A stretch of 64,000 nucleotides of DNA from Lewinella sp041392765 (GCA_041392765.1 JAWKLL010000024.1:16168-80167); one strand, 5' to 3'; counted from the stretch's first letter, positions 47,213 to 58,068 are shown. Notes: generated by a model not told the origin, from the letters alone. Numbers and translations are program-made.

Positions 47213-47889
47213 TTGCTAAAAAAGTTGTACAGTTATCCGCCATACTGGCTTTAAGTTCATCGAGGAGATGTGTCTCCATTCGGCCACAAGAGACATACAC
47301 CGCATTGATATCTTGCCAATGGGCACTATCAGTTTCTAAAAAATTCGATCTATGGGTAGGTCTCTTACGGCCTTTAAAAGCCCCGCGTGAGAAGACACCT
47401 CCAGCGTAACGAAAGGTAAAACCCTTGATCGACTAAGCTTTTGGCCAAAATATCATGTCTGGCGTACCCGTGAATGACCCAGTTGGGAATATTCGGGAAT
47501 TGCTTTTTTACTTGCAGCAGTGGATCATAGGCTCGTACGCAGTGTATGACCACGCTTTTTCGATGGCGATCGGCCAACTCCAACTGCTGTTCTAAAATAG
47601 CTATCTGAATAGACATGGCTGGCCCTTTCAATTTGTCCAAACCACATTCCCCCAAAGCCAAGCACCGTGGGTCGTTCAGCAGGGTGTCTTGTAGGTCGGA
47701 TAAGGCTGTCGCGTCCAATTGTTCCATTGTCAGCCAAGGGTGGCAACCAAGGGTGTACAACGAGCCTTCCTTACCGTCGCCAAGGTGGGAAGAGATGATT
47801 TCCAACACATCTTCCCTGTCTCCATACCGCGCCCGATGGGTGTGGAAGTCGATGTAGGCGGTAGGCGGAAATACAGTGGGGTAGTTCAT
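47205..47889 (-). CDS. TatD-family metal-dependent hydrolase, frameshifted
   Basis: About 228 residues, on the short side for TatD. The start is the Met at 47889 (M-N-Y-P-T-V-F-P). Metal ligands fit I-D-F-H-T-H, the A-L-G-E-C-G-L-D glutamate, V-I-H-C-V-R-A, W-V-I-H-G-Y and, after repair, F-L-E-T-D-S. Frameshifts lie near 47395 and at about 47338 (a run of six A on the plus strand is one short). TatD proteins act as 3'-5' nucleases or related hydrolases. The G-L-D-K-L-K-G-P variant of the usual G-L-D-y motif places it in a divergent Bacteroidota subgroup, so the substrate is uncertain. Confidence 0.75.
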
Positions 47890-47899
47890 GCTGGCATCT

Positions 47900-48802
47900 T
47901 CAAAGTTGTAAATAATCCCGCTGCACCACATTCTCTACCAACTCCTGTGGGTCATTGATCGTAGCAGGCAACCCCAATAAGGTGGCCGCTTGCTGATACA
48001 ATAATAGCGGCGTAGCCCCCTGGTGGCGCAAAGCTTGGATGGAACCCGCCCCCTTGCTTTTGGATAGTTTTTGCCCATTTGCATCCTTTATCAAGGGGTG
48101 GTGCAGAAAGACAGTAGCGGGGAAGGTGGTATTTTTCATCAAATTAGCTAAATAAAGTTGTGCAGCGGTTGAAGGCAGCAAATCTTCGCCCCTAACAATA
48201 TGGGTAATACCAAAATGCGTATCGTCCACTAAAGAAGCGATTTGGTAGGCGGGATAGCCATTTTTCTGACGCACAACGAAGGAATCCGCAGGGTAAGGGA
48301 GTAATATTTCTCCTTGTGGCCATACGCGCATGGAGAGGCTACCATCACCCGTATCAGGATAGACTCGCCAAGCGGTATCCTCTTCTTCAAATGGCAGGTG
48401 AAGATGGGTGCAATGACCAGGATAAACACCCGAATCGGCGGCGTGCGACAGTTGCTTTCGCGTACACCGACAGGCAAAAAGGTGGCCATCGGCTTTCAGT
48501 TGGTTCAGTGCTGCATGATAGCGGGGGAGGCGTATGTGCTGCGACCAGTTCCGTTCAAAGTCTTCTACGCCGGAAGGGCCTTCATCTATATCAATGCCTA
48601 ACCATTCCAATGTTTGGAAAATATCCTCCACATATTCGCGGCGATAGCGTGCCCTGTCTAAGTCGTCGATTCGCAGTAATAATGTACCGCTATACGCACG
48701 CGCCAGTGCCCACGTAATCACAAAGGATGTACCGTTGCCTGGATGCAGCAACCCGCTGGGTGTGGGCGCAATTCGGCTTCGGAAATGTTCGGCAACAGAC
48801 AT
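47900..48802 (-). CDS. gluQ: Glutamyl-Q tRNA(Asp) synthetase
   Basis: The 300-residue intact protein equals the catalytic half of glutamyl-tRNA synthetase without the anticodon-binding domain. The HIGH-like motif is S-G-L-L-H-P-G-N (from Ser16) after R-I-A-P-T-P. I-D-D-L-D-R-A-R follows, and a zinc-type cluster is C-R-C-T plus a downstream Y-P-G-H-C. KMSKS is represented by Q-K-L-S-K-S-K. The enzyme glutamylates queuosine at position 34 of tRNA(Asp). It is the first gene of the four-gene minus-strand run with the TatD-like, TcdA and desulfurase genes, which share a tRNA-modification theme. Confidence 0.92.
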   Translation of the reverse strand: MSVAEHFRSRIAPTPSGLLHPGNGTSFVITWALARAYSGTLLLRIDDLDRARYRREYVEDIFQTLEWLGIDIDEGPSGVEDFERNWSQHIRLPRYHAALNQLKADGHLFACRCTRKQLSHAADSGVYPGHCTHLHLPFEEEDTAWRVYPDTGDGSLSMRVWPQGEILLPYPADSFVVRQKNGYPAYQIASLVDDTHFGITHIVRGEDLLPSTAAQLYLANLMKNTTFPATVFLHHPLIKDANGQKLSKSKGAGSIQALRHQGATPLLLYQQAATLLGLPATINDPQELVENVVQRDYLQL

Positions 48803-48878
48803 GCGTGCTTTTTTTACCCTACAAATATAAAAAAATGACGACCAAAATGAGATGTGATTTGTTCCTGTATCTGTATTA

Positions 48879-49009
48879 GACTTGTTCTACGGGGCATCAA
48901 ACGGCTATAAGCGGTAAATTTTGTACTGCATTTCGTTAAAAAGCCTCGTCGTCTCGGCTCAGCCGAGATCGCCAACGCTTTCGCTCGTTCATGACCCGTA
49001 GAACAAGTC
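48879..49009. mobile_element. 131-bp TA-flanked inverted-repeat element
   Basis: The ends gacttgttctacggggcat and, inverted, atgacccgtagaacaagtc match at 18 of 19. TA is on both sides (48877-48878 and 49010-49011). The interior contains an inner palindrome (ctcggctcagccgag). It lies upstream of both divergent genes. No gene inside. Confidence 0.75.
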
Positions 49010-49036
49010 TATTCTATTTTATCACTTACCAAAGAA

Positions 49037-50050
49037 ATGACGATGATCAGAACTGTACTTTCCTTGTTGGCACTATTGGCTGGCAGTGTATTATGGGGGC
49101 AGAGCGTACCCAAAAACATTGTGGTGGAGCATTTTACCAATACGCGCTGTGGAATATGCGCCAACCGAAACCCTGGTTTTTACAACAATTTGAACAGCCA
49201 AGAAGGAGTGCTGCACGTGTCTATACACCCCAGTTCACCTTACCCAAGCTGCGTGCTACACCAAGCCAACCCCACCGAGAACAATGCACGTACCAATTAC
49301 CACGGTGTATTTGGTGGCACACCCCGCTTGGTCATCAATGGGGAGGCCATTCCTTCGGGCGCCAACTATGGAGCGGCATCTATTTTCACACCCTACCAAA
49401 ACCAAACTACCCCCATCAGTATGCGTTTTTGGCAAACCAAGGATGGCAACCAAATCAATGTATGGCTTTCCATCAAAGCGGTGGACACCCACAGCACGGC
49501 GCAGGCCAAGCTATTTTTGGCGGCAGTGGAAAAATTGGTGAACTACGACGCACCTAATGGAGAAGACGAGCACCACGATGTATTCCGCAAAACCTTCAAT
49601 GATGCCCCCCAAGGCATGACCATTGATCTGCCTACCACTGCGGGTGATTCTATCGTGGTGGAGGCTTCCCTTTTAGCGGATGCCGGCTGGGCGATGGATC
49701 AGTTGTACGCATTGGCCATACTGAACGACAGCGATACCCGCGCTGTGATACAAACGGTGGCCAGCCAGCCCGCAGACAATACCCCCTTAGTGGTGACGAA
49801 TGTCGGCGAAGCATTGGAAACGCCCGTTTCCCTATTCCCCAACCCCGTTCAGGATGTTATCAACATTCAGCTACCCGAGGTGGAAGGCATCGTTATCGGG
49901 CAATTATTCGATCTGCAAGGCCGCCAGTTAGCACAACGCACTTGGCAGCAACACATTCAGTGGGATATGTCCGATTTGCCCCAAGGCACCTACTTATTGC
50001 TGATTGCGGCAGAGGGGAAATCCGCTTGGCAGCGAATTGTTAAGCAATAA
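49037..50050 (+). CDS. Omp28-like thioredoxin-fold secreted protein with T9SS sorting domain
   Basis: The 337-residue protein has a signal peptide ending V-L-W-G-Q. E-H-F-T-N-T-R-C-G-I-C-A-N-R carries a CxxC motif in the thioredoxin-like fold of Omp28-related proteins (about residues 25-235), with F-G-G-T-P-R-L-V-I-N-G as the cis-Pro region. The C-terminal 75 residues are a T9SS type A domain (L-F-P-N-P-V, F-D-L-Q-G-R, G-T-Y-L-L-L-I, R-I-V-K-Q). It is likely a surface-exposed redox-type or binding protein; activity is not certain. The gene is intact and has its own terminator. Confidence 0.85.
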   Translation: MTMIRTVLSLLALLAGSVLWGQSVPKNIVVEHFTNTRCGICANRNPGFYNNLNSQEGVLHVSIHPSSPYPSCVLHQANPTENNARTNYHGVFGGTPRLVINGEAIPSGANYGAASIFTPYQNQTTPISMRFWQTKDGNQINVWLSIKAVDTHSTAQAKLFLAAVEKLVNYDAPNGEDEHHDVFRKTFNDAPQGMTIDLPTTAGDSIVVEASLLADAGWAMDQLYALAILNDSDTRAVIQTVASQPADNTPLVVTNVGEALETPVSLFPNPVQDVINIQLPEVEGIVIGQLFDLQGRQLAQRTWQQHIQWDMSDLPQGTYLLLIAAEGKSAWQRIVKQ

Positions 50051-50072
50051 CAAGGTTCTTTTTCTACTATAC

Positions 50073-50115
50073 AAAAGACATCGTCCTTGCTCGTGAAGAG
50101 GGGCGGTGTCTTTTT
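50073..50115 (+). terminator. Intrinsic terminator of the Omp28-like gene
   Basis: aaaagacatcgtcc pairs with ggggcggtgtctttt, with a few G-U pairs and one bulge, followed by a T-run. Confidence 0.75.
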
Positions 50116-50129
50116 ATGTAATAGCGTTG

Positions 50130-50285
50130 TATATTTATTAGCACTTAGGGCGCTCCCCCGCAGGGTCAGTTTTTGTTCCATCATACCTAAAGGGCGGGGT
50201 CAGGTGCTTCCGGGCTTCGCTGACGCTCGTCCCTCCCGATGGTCGGGAGGTAACCCCCCTTCAGCCCCTTAGCGCGGATATCCGT
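50130..50285. repeat. GC-rich REP-like intergenic block
   Basis: It includes an inner hairpin (cctcccgatggtcgggagg at 50232-50250) and repeated GC-rich words similar in character to the other blocks. It is non-coding and marks the border to an AT-rich accessory gene. Confidence 0.45.
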
Positions 50286-50331
50286 TTTTTAATGAGTAGC
50301 GGATAGGGAATAAGAAATAATAACAGTGTGA

Positions 50332-50910
50332 ATGAGACAAATTTGGATACTATTTATTATTTGCTGCATAATAACCGATTGTGAAAAACGGGTTGATAGT
50401 TTATGCAACGAAACCAGTTCTAATGTATATGATTTTGAAGGACTAAAAGTATATAGATCACTAGAAGATGGCCTAAGTTGTGCTAAAATAAAAGAGAAGC
50501 CAATTTTATTATTATTTAGTTGTTTTGCTTGTGTTGGTGACACAAGTTATGAACGAGAATTGTTCGTTGAAAACCCGAATAGAGCAATTATAGATAAAAA
50601 TTATGTACCCATAATCTTGTATGTAGATGATAAAACACCGCTTGAAAATAGTTATCGAGTTAGCGTAAATAGTGATGGAAAAGTTCGATGGATTAGCACA
50701 ATAGGTGAAAAAAATGCTTTGTACCAGATGCAAATATTTGAATCTACGAGCCAACCATTTTTTGTAATTTTAGATGGTGAAGGAAATAAAATTTTAGACC
50801 CCATTGGGTATCAAAGCAGTTCATCTTCTTACCGTAGTTACCTAGAGATGGGGATCAAAAGTTACAAACAATTAAAAGGAAATGCAAGAAAAACCGTCAA
50901 AGGGGAATGA
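50332..50910 (+). CDS. Thioredoxin-like lipoprotein of unknown function
   Basis: The 192-residue, AT-rich gene encodes a lipoprotein-like start (hydrophobic core, then I-I-T-D-C-E-K). The region K-E-K-P-I-L-L-L-F-S-C-F-A-C-V followed by F-V-E-N-P and Y-V-P-I-I-L-Y-V-D-D resembles the thioredoxin-like C-terminal domain of DsbD-type proteins. In those a CxxC follows the F-T-G pattern; here the spacing is C-F-A-C. I-F-E-S-T-S-Q-P-F-F-V-I-L-D provides the cis-Pro strand. Composition unlike its neighbours and the adjacent repeats suggest transfer. The function is open. Confidence 0.55.
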   Translation: MRQIWILFIICCIITDCEKRVDSLCNETSSNVYDFEGLKVYRSLEDGLSCAKIKEKPILLLFSCFACVGDTSYERELFVENPNRAIIDKNYVPIILYVDDKTPLENSYRVSVNSDGKVRWISTIGEKNALYQMQIFESTSQPFFVILDGEGNKILDPIGYQSSSSSYRSYLEMGIKSYKQLKGNARKTVKGE

Positions 50911-50966
50911 ACAATCTCGTGGCAATGTCAGTTTTTAAGAGCGATTGATTCGTATGCACGTCAATA

Positions 50967-51030
50967 GAGCTTGTCTAAAATTTCCTCGATAGATTCGCTT
51001 TCGCTCCATCAGGAAAATTTAGACAAGCTC
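50967..51030. repeat. 64-bp inverted repeat between converging genes
   Basis: gagcttgtctaaaatttcct and, inverted, aggaaaatttagacaagctc (19 of 20 when compared). It may be a tiny MITE of the TA-flanked kind or a shared terminator; TA lies left, but the right flank is GTA. Confidence 0.6.
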
Positions 51031-51043
51031 GTAATTCAACCAT

Positions 51044-54000
51044 TTACAGCTTAACCACCTTCCATGTCCACGTTTCTGATTGCCATGCGAGGCGTATCCA
51101 GTAAGTGCCGGCGGGTAGAAAGTCTATGGCAAGCAGCTGTTGCCAGTTGCCGGGCTGAACATCCCAGTTGGTGTGGGCGACTGCCTGACCCAGTGGGTTT
51201 ATGACGACAATGGCTATTTGTCCCGCCGTAGGCCATTGTTCAGCATGTATCGAAAGCGGCCCAGCAGTAGGGTTGGGGACTAACTGCAACTGTGTAGCCC
51301 AAGCGGGTTGCTCCACATGGTTGATGATTACCTCTATTACCTGTGCGGTGAATGCTTCGCCACATGCACCGAGGGCGGTTAGTGTGACGGTATATACCCC
51401 AGAAGCTATGTAGGTATGCGCTACTATGTTACCTGATAGCTGCGTACCGTCGCCCATATCCCATTGATAGGTTAGGTCTGCTGCGGGGTTGTCCACTTCT
51501 AATCCAAAGCTTATCCCATCAACCGTAGTGGCTGTAAAGGTGGGCAATGGTGGGGGCAATTGCACCGTTACGACCCCTGTGTACAACTGGCTGGTTACGC
51601 CATAAATGTTGCTGGCTTCCAGCGTTACATCATAAACACCGGGAGCGTTGTATTGTACCACTACCATAGAATCGCTGCTGGTAGCGGGTTCGCCGCCAGG
51701 GAATGACCAATTGCGCTGCCCATTACTACCCGTGGATAAATCGGTAAAGGTGACCACAAACGGAGCGCATCCTTCCGATGTATCTGTGCTTATTTGCACA
51801 TCAGGCAAAGCTCCATCAATAACAATGGTTTGGGTAACGGAAGCTGTATTGCAAGCCCCTGCCACTTCCAATGTCACTTCGTATGTGCCATTACCGGGGA
51901 ACGTATAAGTTGGAAATTCCTCCGTAGCCGTTGTACCATCAGGGAATAGCCAAGTATAAGCCAACGCCTGGGTGGAGAGGTTGTCGAACTCAGCCGTTAC
52001 GCCCGTCAGTTCATAATCAAAACCAGCAGTAGCCAAAGGAAGTACCACCACAATATCTTGCTGCGACAAGGCATTGGAACCAAAGACGTTAGTGGCGGTT
52101 AGCGTTACGGTAAATTCGCCCGGTGTGTTGTAAGTCACCACAGGATTGGGTTCGGTAGAAGTAGCGGGTTCGCCACCGGGGAAGCTCCAAACAAAGCTGT
52201 CTGCGTTGGCAGATGTGTTCGTGAATTGAACCGTCAGTGGTCCACAGCCTTCTGTTTCGGTATGAGTGAAACTCACCATAGGAATGCTTCCCGATATGTT
52301 GACGGATCCTGTATAGGAGGTACTTCCACAAGCATTGGTAGCAACCAATGTTACCTCATACATTCCGGCCAGTGGGAAGGTAAACGAAGGCATCATTTCG
52401 GTAGCAGTGCTACCATCAGGAAACGTCCATAGGAAGGATTCTGCCAAGGTGCTGTTGTTGACAAAAGTAGCTGTGAGTCCGGCAATATTAGCCACAAAAT
52501 CGGCAGTAGGCAACGCACCTACGGTGATTTGCTGAACGGTATTCGTCGTTCCTGCGGCATTCGTGACGCTCAACTGCACGTCATATACCCCCGGTGTGTC
52601 AAACTGGGTAGCGACCGAAGCCGCTGTGCTGCTATTGGGCGTACCTCCTTCCATATTCCATAGGTAGGTGTATCCTTCGCCCGTTTCTATAGCATCCAAT
52701 ACCACCATTTCCCCCGGGCAAACCATTGTGTTACTAGCGGTGAAGGCCGATGTAGGAGGCAGTATAATGGTCACATCTTGTTGGTAGTTTGTGCTGCCAC
52801 ATTCGTTGGTTACCGTTAGTATAATGGTGTAAGTACCCGGAAACTCGTAGGTGTGATCCATCACAGTAGTTGTTGCGGTATTGCCGTCGCCCAAATTCCA
52901 ACTCAGTGATTGGGTATTTACAACGGAAGCTGTCAACGATACCGATAAGTCGCCCGGTGTGTTATTGACTACAAATTCTGCACTTGGCAGTCCTTGCACC
53001 ATCACGAAGCCTGCTTGTGAATAAGTAGTGCTGCCTGCGGCATTGGTAACGGTTAGGCTGGCACCATAAAGGCCGGGATTGGCGAACGTCACTTGTGGGT
53101 TAGCAGCCGTACTACTAGCAGGGTTGCCATCCTCAAACATCCAGAGATAGGTATATCCTTCTCCTTGCTCATCCGCCTCAAAGGTTACGGTAAGTGGGCT
53201 GCATCCCATCGCCTCCGTATGAGTAAACGTGGCCGTTGGTGGAAATAGAATGGATACTGTTTGCCAAGCCGTATCGGCACCACAGTCATTGTTGGCTACT
53301 AACCCCACTTGATAGGTGCCCGCTTGGGTATAAGTGTAGGTAGCATCCGTTGTGAACAGGTGGTTGCCATCGCCTAATATCCACTCATATACATCGGCGT
53401 TGGCGCTTTCATTGATGAAGACCACATCGCCGCTGCCTAATTCGTTGCTAAAAGAATAATCAGCCGTTGGTAGTCCCGATACAACAATCAGTGACTCTTC
53501 CGTGCGAACCCCTGTTCCTGCTGCATTGGTGATTTGCAAAATGACATCGAACACACCGGCAGTTTGATAGACTACCGTTACGAATGCTTCGGTAGCATCA
53601 ATGGGCGTACCTCCCGGGAAAGACCAATCGTAGGTGTATCCGTCTTCCTGAGGGGCTGCTGTAAATTCAACCGTCAAGGGGGCACAACCTGCTGTCACAT
53701 TGGCGGTGATGACAGGCGAAACAGGTTCTACGAGCGTTACCGTCTGTGTAGCGATAGCTGTTCCGCAATTGCTTTCCGTTGTCAAGGTGATGGTGTAAGT
53801 GCCTTCATTAGCATAAGTGTATTCCGTGAGGTTGTCTGATGCTGTTTGTCCATCGCCAAAATCCCAAGTGTAGGTATCTGCGTACTCGCTCAAGTCGAAA
53901 AGTTGAACGGTCAAGCTACAGGGGTAGCGATGGCATCGAAAAGAGCAATTATAGCACCATCCACCTGAACAAAACTCGTTTGGGAAATAGTAGAACTGCC

Positions 54001-57000
54001 TCCTGCATTGGTTACGGTCAGTGTGACATCATACACACCCTCCGTTGTATAGGTTACAGTAGGGTTGGCATCATCCGAAGTAGTTGGCATACCTCCGGGG
54101 AACGACCACTCGTAGGTATAACCAGCTCCTTGGGGGGAGGCCATGAAATCAACTGCCAACGGAGCGCACCCCGCTGTTGTGGAAGCGGTGAAAGTCGCCT
54201 CTGGAGGGAACACAATCATTACTTCTTGCGTCATCGTCACCTCACCACATTCATTTTCTGCTGTCAGTGATACCGTGTAAGTTCCCTCGGCGGTATAGGT
54301 GTGAATGGGCTGCAGTTCATTAGAAGTAGAGCCGTCACCAAAATCCCAAATGTAAGAATCTGCATTGGATGAATTATTATCCGTTGCGATTATTCCTGAA
54401 CCGGGTGTGACGGTTGTTGTGAAATATACCGTTGGCTCGCTATTGACAACAATATAATCTTCTAAGGTAATAGTTTGCACGGAAGTGCCATTGTCCACGA
54501 CCAAGGTTACATCATAGCTGCCGGGGGTGTTGTAAGTTACTACGGGGTTGGCCAAGGAAGAGGTAGCCGGGTTGCCGCCTTCAAAGGTCCATTCCCAGGC
54601 GATGGGTAAACCAATGGAGACATCCTCGAAATTGACTACTAAGGAAGTGCATCCTGTTGTAACATCACTTGTAAATTCCGCAATTAAGTCAGCTTCGACA
54701 ACAATCGTTTCCTGATAGGATTCTGTACCACATTCATTGAATACATCCAATGTTACAGTATAAGTACCCGGTTCGCTGTAGGTATGAGATGGGTTTTCCT
54801 GCGTACTGGTATTGCCATCGCCAAAACTCCATTCCAGATCATCCTCGTTTTGCGATAGGTTGGTAAACTGGTAGGTCATGCCGGTAGCGGTAAAGGAAAA
54901 ATCGGCAAAGGGTAATCCCAGCACTGTGATGAAGGTAGTTTCTGTATGCGTGTCAGACCCTGCGTTGTTTTCCACGGTAAGCATCACTTCATATTCACCG
55001 GGGTCGAAATAATCCACCAAAGGGTTCGCTTCTTCGCTAAACTCAGGGGAACCACCCTCAAATATCCATTCGCGGAAAGCAACTAGTCCTGTAGATTCAT
55101 CGGTGAATTCAACCAACAAAGGTGCACAACCGATGGTCGGATCTGCTGAAAAAGCAGCGACAGGCGGTTCTGTAGCACCACAGGAAGCGGAAAGAGAGAT
55201 ATTGTCCACATACATCCAGTTGCCGTAACCATTGATGTTTTCAATGCGGATAACGATATCGTTCATCCCATCGTAAGCCGATAAATCCAGCGCTATACAG
55301 GCTGGCCCAGCACCACACCAGTCGTCTGCTGAAGCGGGGGTGAAGGGGTTGGTGTTATTGAAGCCGGTAGCAAAGTTGCCGCTTCCATTTTCGTCGCCGG
55401 TGAATAGCGTGGTTGGGAAGGTATTGCCGCCATCTGTGGAAATGCGAACGATTAGCTGGTCTTCCAAAAAATCACTATACCTCACGTAGGCATATTCCAT
55501 CGCAAAGCGCACCTCTGCTGATTGGGAAAGGTCGAAAATGGGGCTTACTAAGGCATCAATCTCGCCATCTGCATTGTAGTCGTAATTGTTTATGGCTGCT
55601 GCCGAACTGCCAAGATTGCCGTTGACCGTTGTAATTTGCAGGTGTCGCTGTTATCAGGGTTGTCGATTGACCAACCGCCAAAACCATTTTCAAAATGCTG
55701 GAAATGCAATATTTTTCGAAAGTTGGGATCTGTTCCCACTTCGATGCTGTAGGAGGTGTTATCGTCACCCAACGCATTTTCCACACTCAAAGAGATGGTG
55801 TAAAAACCAGGCTCATCAAAGGTTACTAATGGATGCGCTTGAGTGGAAAAAGAAGGGCTGCCTTCTGTAAAATCCCAAAACCGGTCGGTAACGGTGCTTT
55901 CGGTTTCGTCAAAAAACGGCACTACCGACCCCACACAGATTTGGTCATAAATAGCGCCGATTTCTGCAACGGGAGGTTCAGCAACGCCGCAGGAAGCTAA
56001 GCAGTTGCGCGAAGCTATAAAAGCGTTCATATCTGATTGGGAGAGTGCCGACCAATTGGTAGAAGCATTTACGGAAGGTGACATGATCCACGTGCCTGTT
56101 TCATCGTGTACGGCATCCCAATTGTGGCCCAACTCATGTGCCCACAATACACGCAACTGTTGCACGCCTCCTCCGTAGTTTTCCGTAGTGTTGTAACGTA
56201 GGGAATTACAGACCCCACCCAACCAAGCTACACCAATTGTTGATCCATCGAAATTCCGACCTGACCACAGTGTAGCCACATCGAAAGTGATACCAAAATT
56301 GCCTCCATTGCCCCAATCTGTGAAATCGTCTAATAGGGTACCCGCATCGGTGTTATTAGTCCAAGGGTCACAAGAAGTATTGGTACAGGTGGCGATAAAG
56401 GTGGTGACAACCTCGTATTGTAGTTCATCGGCAAATTCATCATCGTAGTTGGTTTGCACGTTGGCCAAGGTGTTGAGCATGAAGTTTTCAACACTGGTGG
56501 CGTTATTGCCAAAGTCTTGATATAACTCAAAATCGGATGCCAAAGCAATTTCTACGATAAGGCATTCTCCTGCTTTTTCTTGGCCAATGATTTCTGTAGC
56601 ATGTTCGTGTTTACTGTGTTCTCTGTCATCTTCTACACTACAAAAGTTTGCGGGCATGCGGGCATCGGTACCTTTGTAAAGAATATATATCGATGGAGGT
56701 GCGGTTGCATCTTTCAACCAAAGCGGTTCCAGGAAGTATTCTTCTTCTTGATATACCCATTTGCCGAATACGAACTGCTCATCCACCGTAAAAATAGAGG
56801 AGCCAGCACGATAAACAGCATTGCGGGAAGGAGCGGATCGGCGTACACGGCTGCCATCCCATTCTTGGTGGATAAACCGAGGTGAACGTTGATCGAAAGG
56901 TGGAAGATCAAAGGCCATGTCGCGGCCTAAGGGCCACGTCATTCCGAAAGTTAAGTTGCCGGGTGTATGCTCCCACAGCGCGTACAGTACCGCAGGATCA

Positions 57001-57143
57001 AATTCCACCAAATGGTAATCATCGAAATGATCCTCCAAAACAGTCGTTTGCCAGGAAGAAGGTTGTAATTGGATAGCCGTTTGGCTAAAAAGCGACAGGA
57101 CGCTTCCGGTAAGCATCAGGAATAACAGAACAAGGGGTCTCAT
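51044..57143 (-). CDS. Giant secreted metzincin with 17 PKD domains and T9SS sorting domain, two frameshifts
   Basis: About 2030 residues. After the signal peptide, a pro-region of about 200 residues leads to a reprolysin/ADAM-like protease: W-A-H-E-L-G-H-N-W-D-A-V-H (ligands H336, H340, H346, catalytic E337) and the Met-turn W-I-M-S-P-S. Position 8 of the zinc motif is D where metzincins usually have G. One PKD domain follows, then a jelly-roll domain (F-E-N-G-F-G-G-W...M-Y-V-D-N-I-S-L), then 16 PKD domains alternating between a Cys-containing type (G-C-A-P-L...F-P-G-G) and a Cys-poor type (F-G-D-G...N-E-C-G). The end is a type A T9SS domain (L-V-P-N-P-T, G-T-Y-W-I-R, W-K-V-V-K-L). Frames break near 55600 and 53912. 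Likely a surface protease acting on protein outside the cell. Confidence 0.88.
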
Positions 57144-57472
57144 CGTACCGTTTGATAATATTGATAAAAGTGTACTTTTTCAGCGATGAATTGGCAGGTG
57201 GGAATTAGGAGGGAGGAGGAAAAAATAATCTTCCTAAGGGCAAATATATTATTTCATTCGACTGAGCAAGTAATAAATGTGTTTAGGATTGCGCTATTGG
57301 TAGCAAAACACTTATTTTGTCGCCTGAAAGGCATTGGGGGCATAGAAATATGATTTAAGGACGAAAAAAATTGAACAGTTTATTTCTGTCAAATTACTTG
57401 ATACTTTTGCCGCTCGGATTAGTCTAATGAAGGCGTAGCAAAGGTTGCCATTCAACACAATACATTTTTAAT
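57144..57472. other. AT-rich intergenic region upstream of an outer-membrane protein gene
   Basis: It contains a copy of the GACGGAAA-type repeat (57357-57397) followed by a -7-like box tacttttg at 57402-57409. No gene or RNA was recognised. Confidence 0.5.
57357..57397 (+). repeat. Copy of the GACGGAAA/TTTCCGTC dispersed repeat
   Basis: aaggacgaaaaaaattgaac then agtttatttctgtcaaatta and ct; one base (ttctgtc for ttccgtc) differs from the other full copies. Confidence 0.7.
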
Positions 57473-58024
57473 ATGCAAAAAATATTTTTCTCATTATTTA
57501 TCGTATGCCTGACGGTGGTAACGAGCCAGGCACAATCGGATACGCAAGGTAAACGCTGGTGGTATGGTGCACACGTAAACCTTGGGTTTAGTTCGCAATT
57601 CAATTTTTCCACCTTCTCGGTGGGGGCTGAACCTATGGCGGGGTATAAGATTCTACCAGCTTTGAGTGTAGATCCCTAAAGCAAAGCTGATTTACACCAA
57701 TTTCAGGGTGCGCGATGTATTCAACAACATCCAAAGTGCAGGGGTGACAGATTGGGGATTAGGAGCGTTTGTTCGCCCGGCGATCTATCGCGGTTTTTTG
57801 TGCAGGGAGAGTTTTTGTACGAAAACAGAGGTATTGTTTACAGCGATGCCAACCTGACAAAAGACCGAATTTCGGGTATGAATGCTTTCATCGGAGCAGG
57901 TTATAACAGCGGCACGGGTGGGAATGTGGCCTACGAAGTCATGCTCGCCTATGACCTCAATTTAATCGGCATTAACACACTCGACCTTTTTAATTATCGG
58001 GTAGGGTTTACGATTTACTACTAG
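57473..58024 (+). CDS. Small outer-membrane beta-barrel protein, frameshifted
   Basis: About 183 residues. Signal peptide (M-Q-K-I-F-F-S-L-F...T-S-Q-A-Q), then barrel strands (W-W-Y-G-A-H-V-N-L-G-F-S-S, K-L-I-Y-T-N-F-R-V, F-F-V-Q-G-E-F-L-Y-E-N-R, A-Y-E-V-M-L-A-Y-D-L-N-L) and the terminal F-N-Y-R-V-G-F-T-I-Y-Y, typical for an eight-stranded barrel. One break lies at about 57676 (S-V-D-P* against a continuing K-A-K-L-I-Y) and another near 57775. The gene is bracketed by two copies of the same intergenic repeat. Ligand unknown. Confidence 0.65.
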
Positions 58025-58068
58025 TGACGGAAAAAAATTGAACCGTTTATTTCCGTCAAAATTACTCA
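58025..58068 (+). repeat. Copy of the GACGGAAA/TTTCCGTC dispersed repeat
   Basis: tgacggaaaaaaattgaacc then gtttatttccgtcaaaatta and ctca. The ends tgacggaaa and tttccgtca are inverted repeats. It begins one base after the stop of the barrel gene and ends 32 bases before the next start codon. Confidence 0.75.

Noticed and set aside
57371..57409. A full -33/-7 promoter formed by the dispersed repeat (ttg plus tacttttg)
   Set aside because: The distance between ttg (57371) and the -7 box is 28 bases, too long for the usual spacing, so only the -7-like box is noted.
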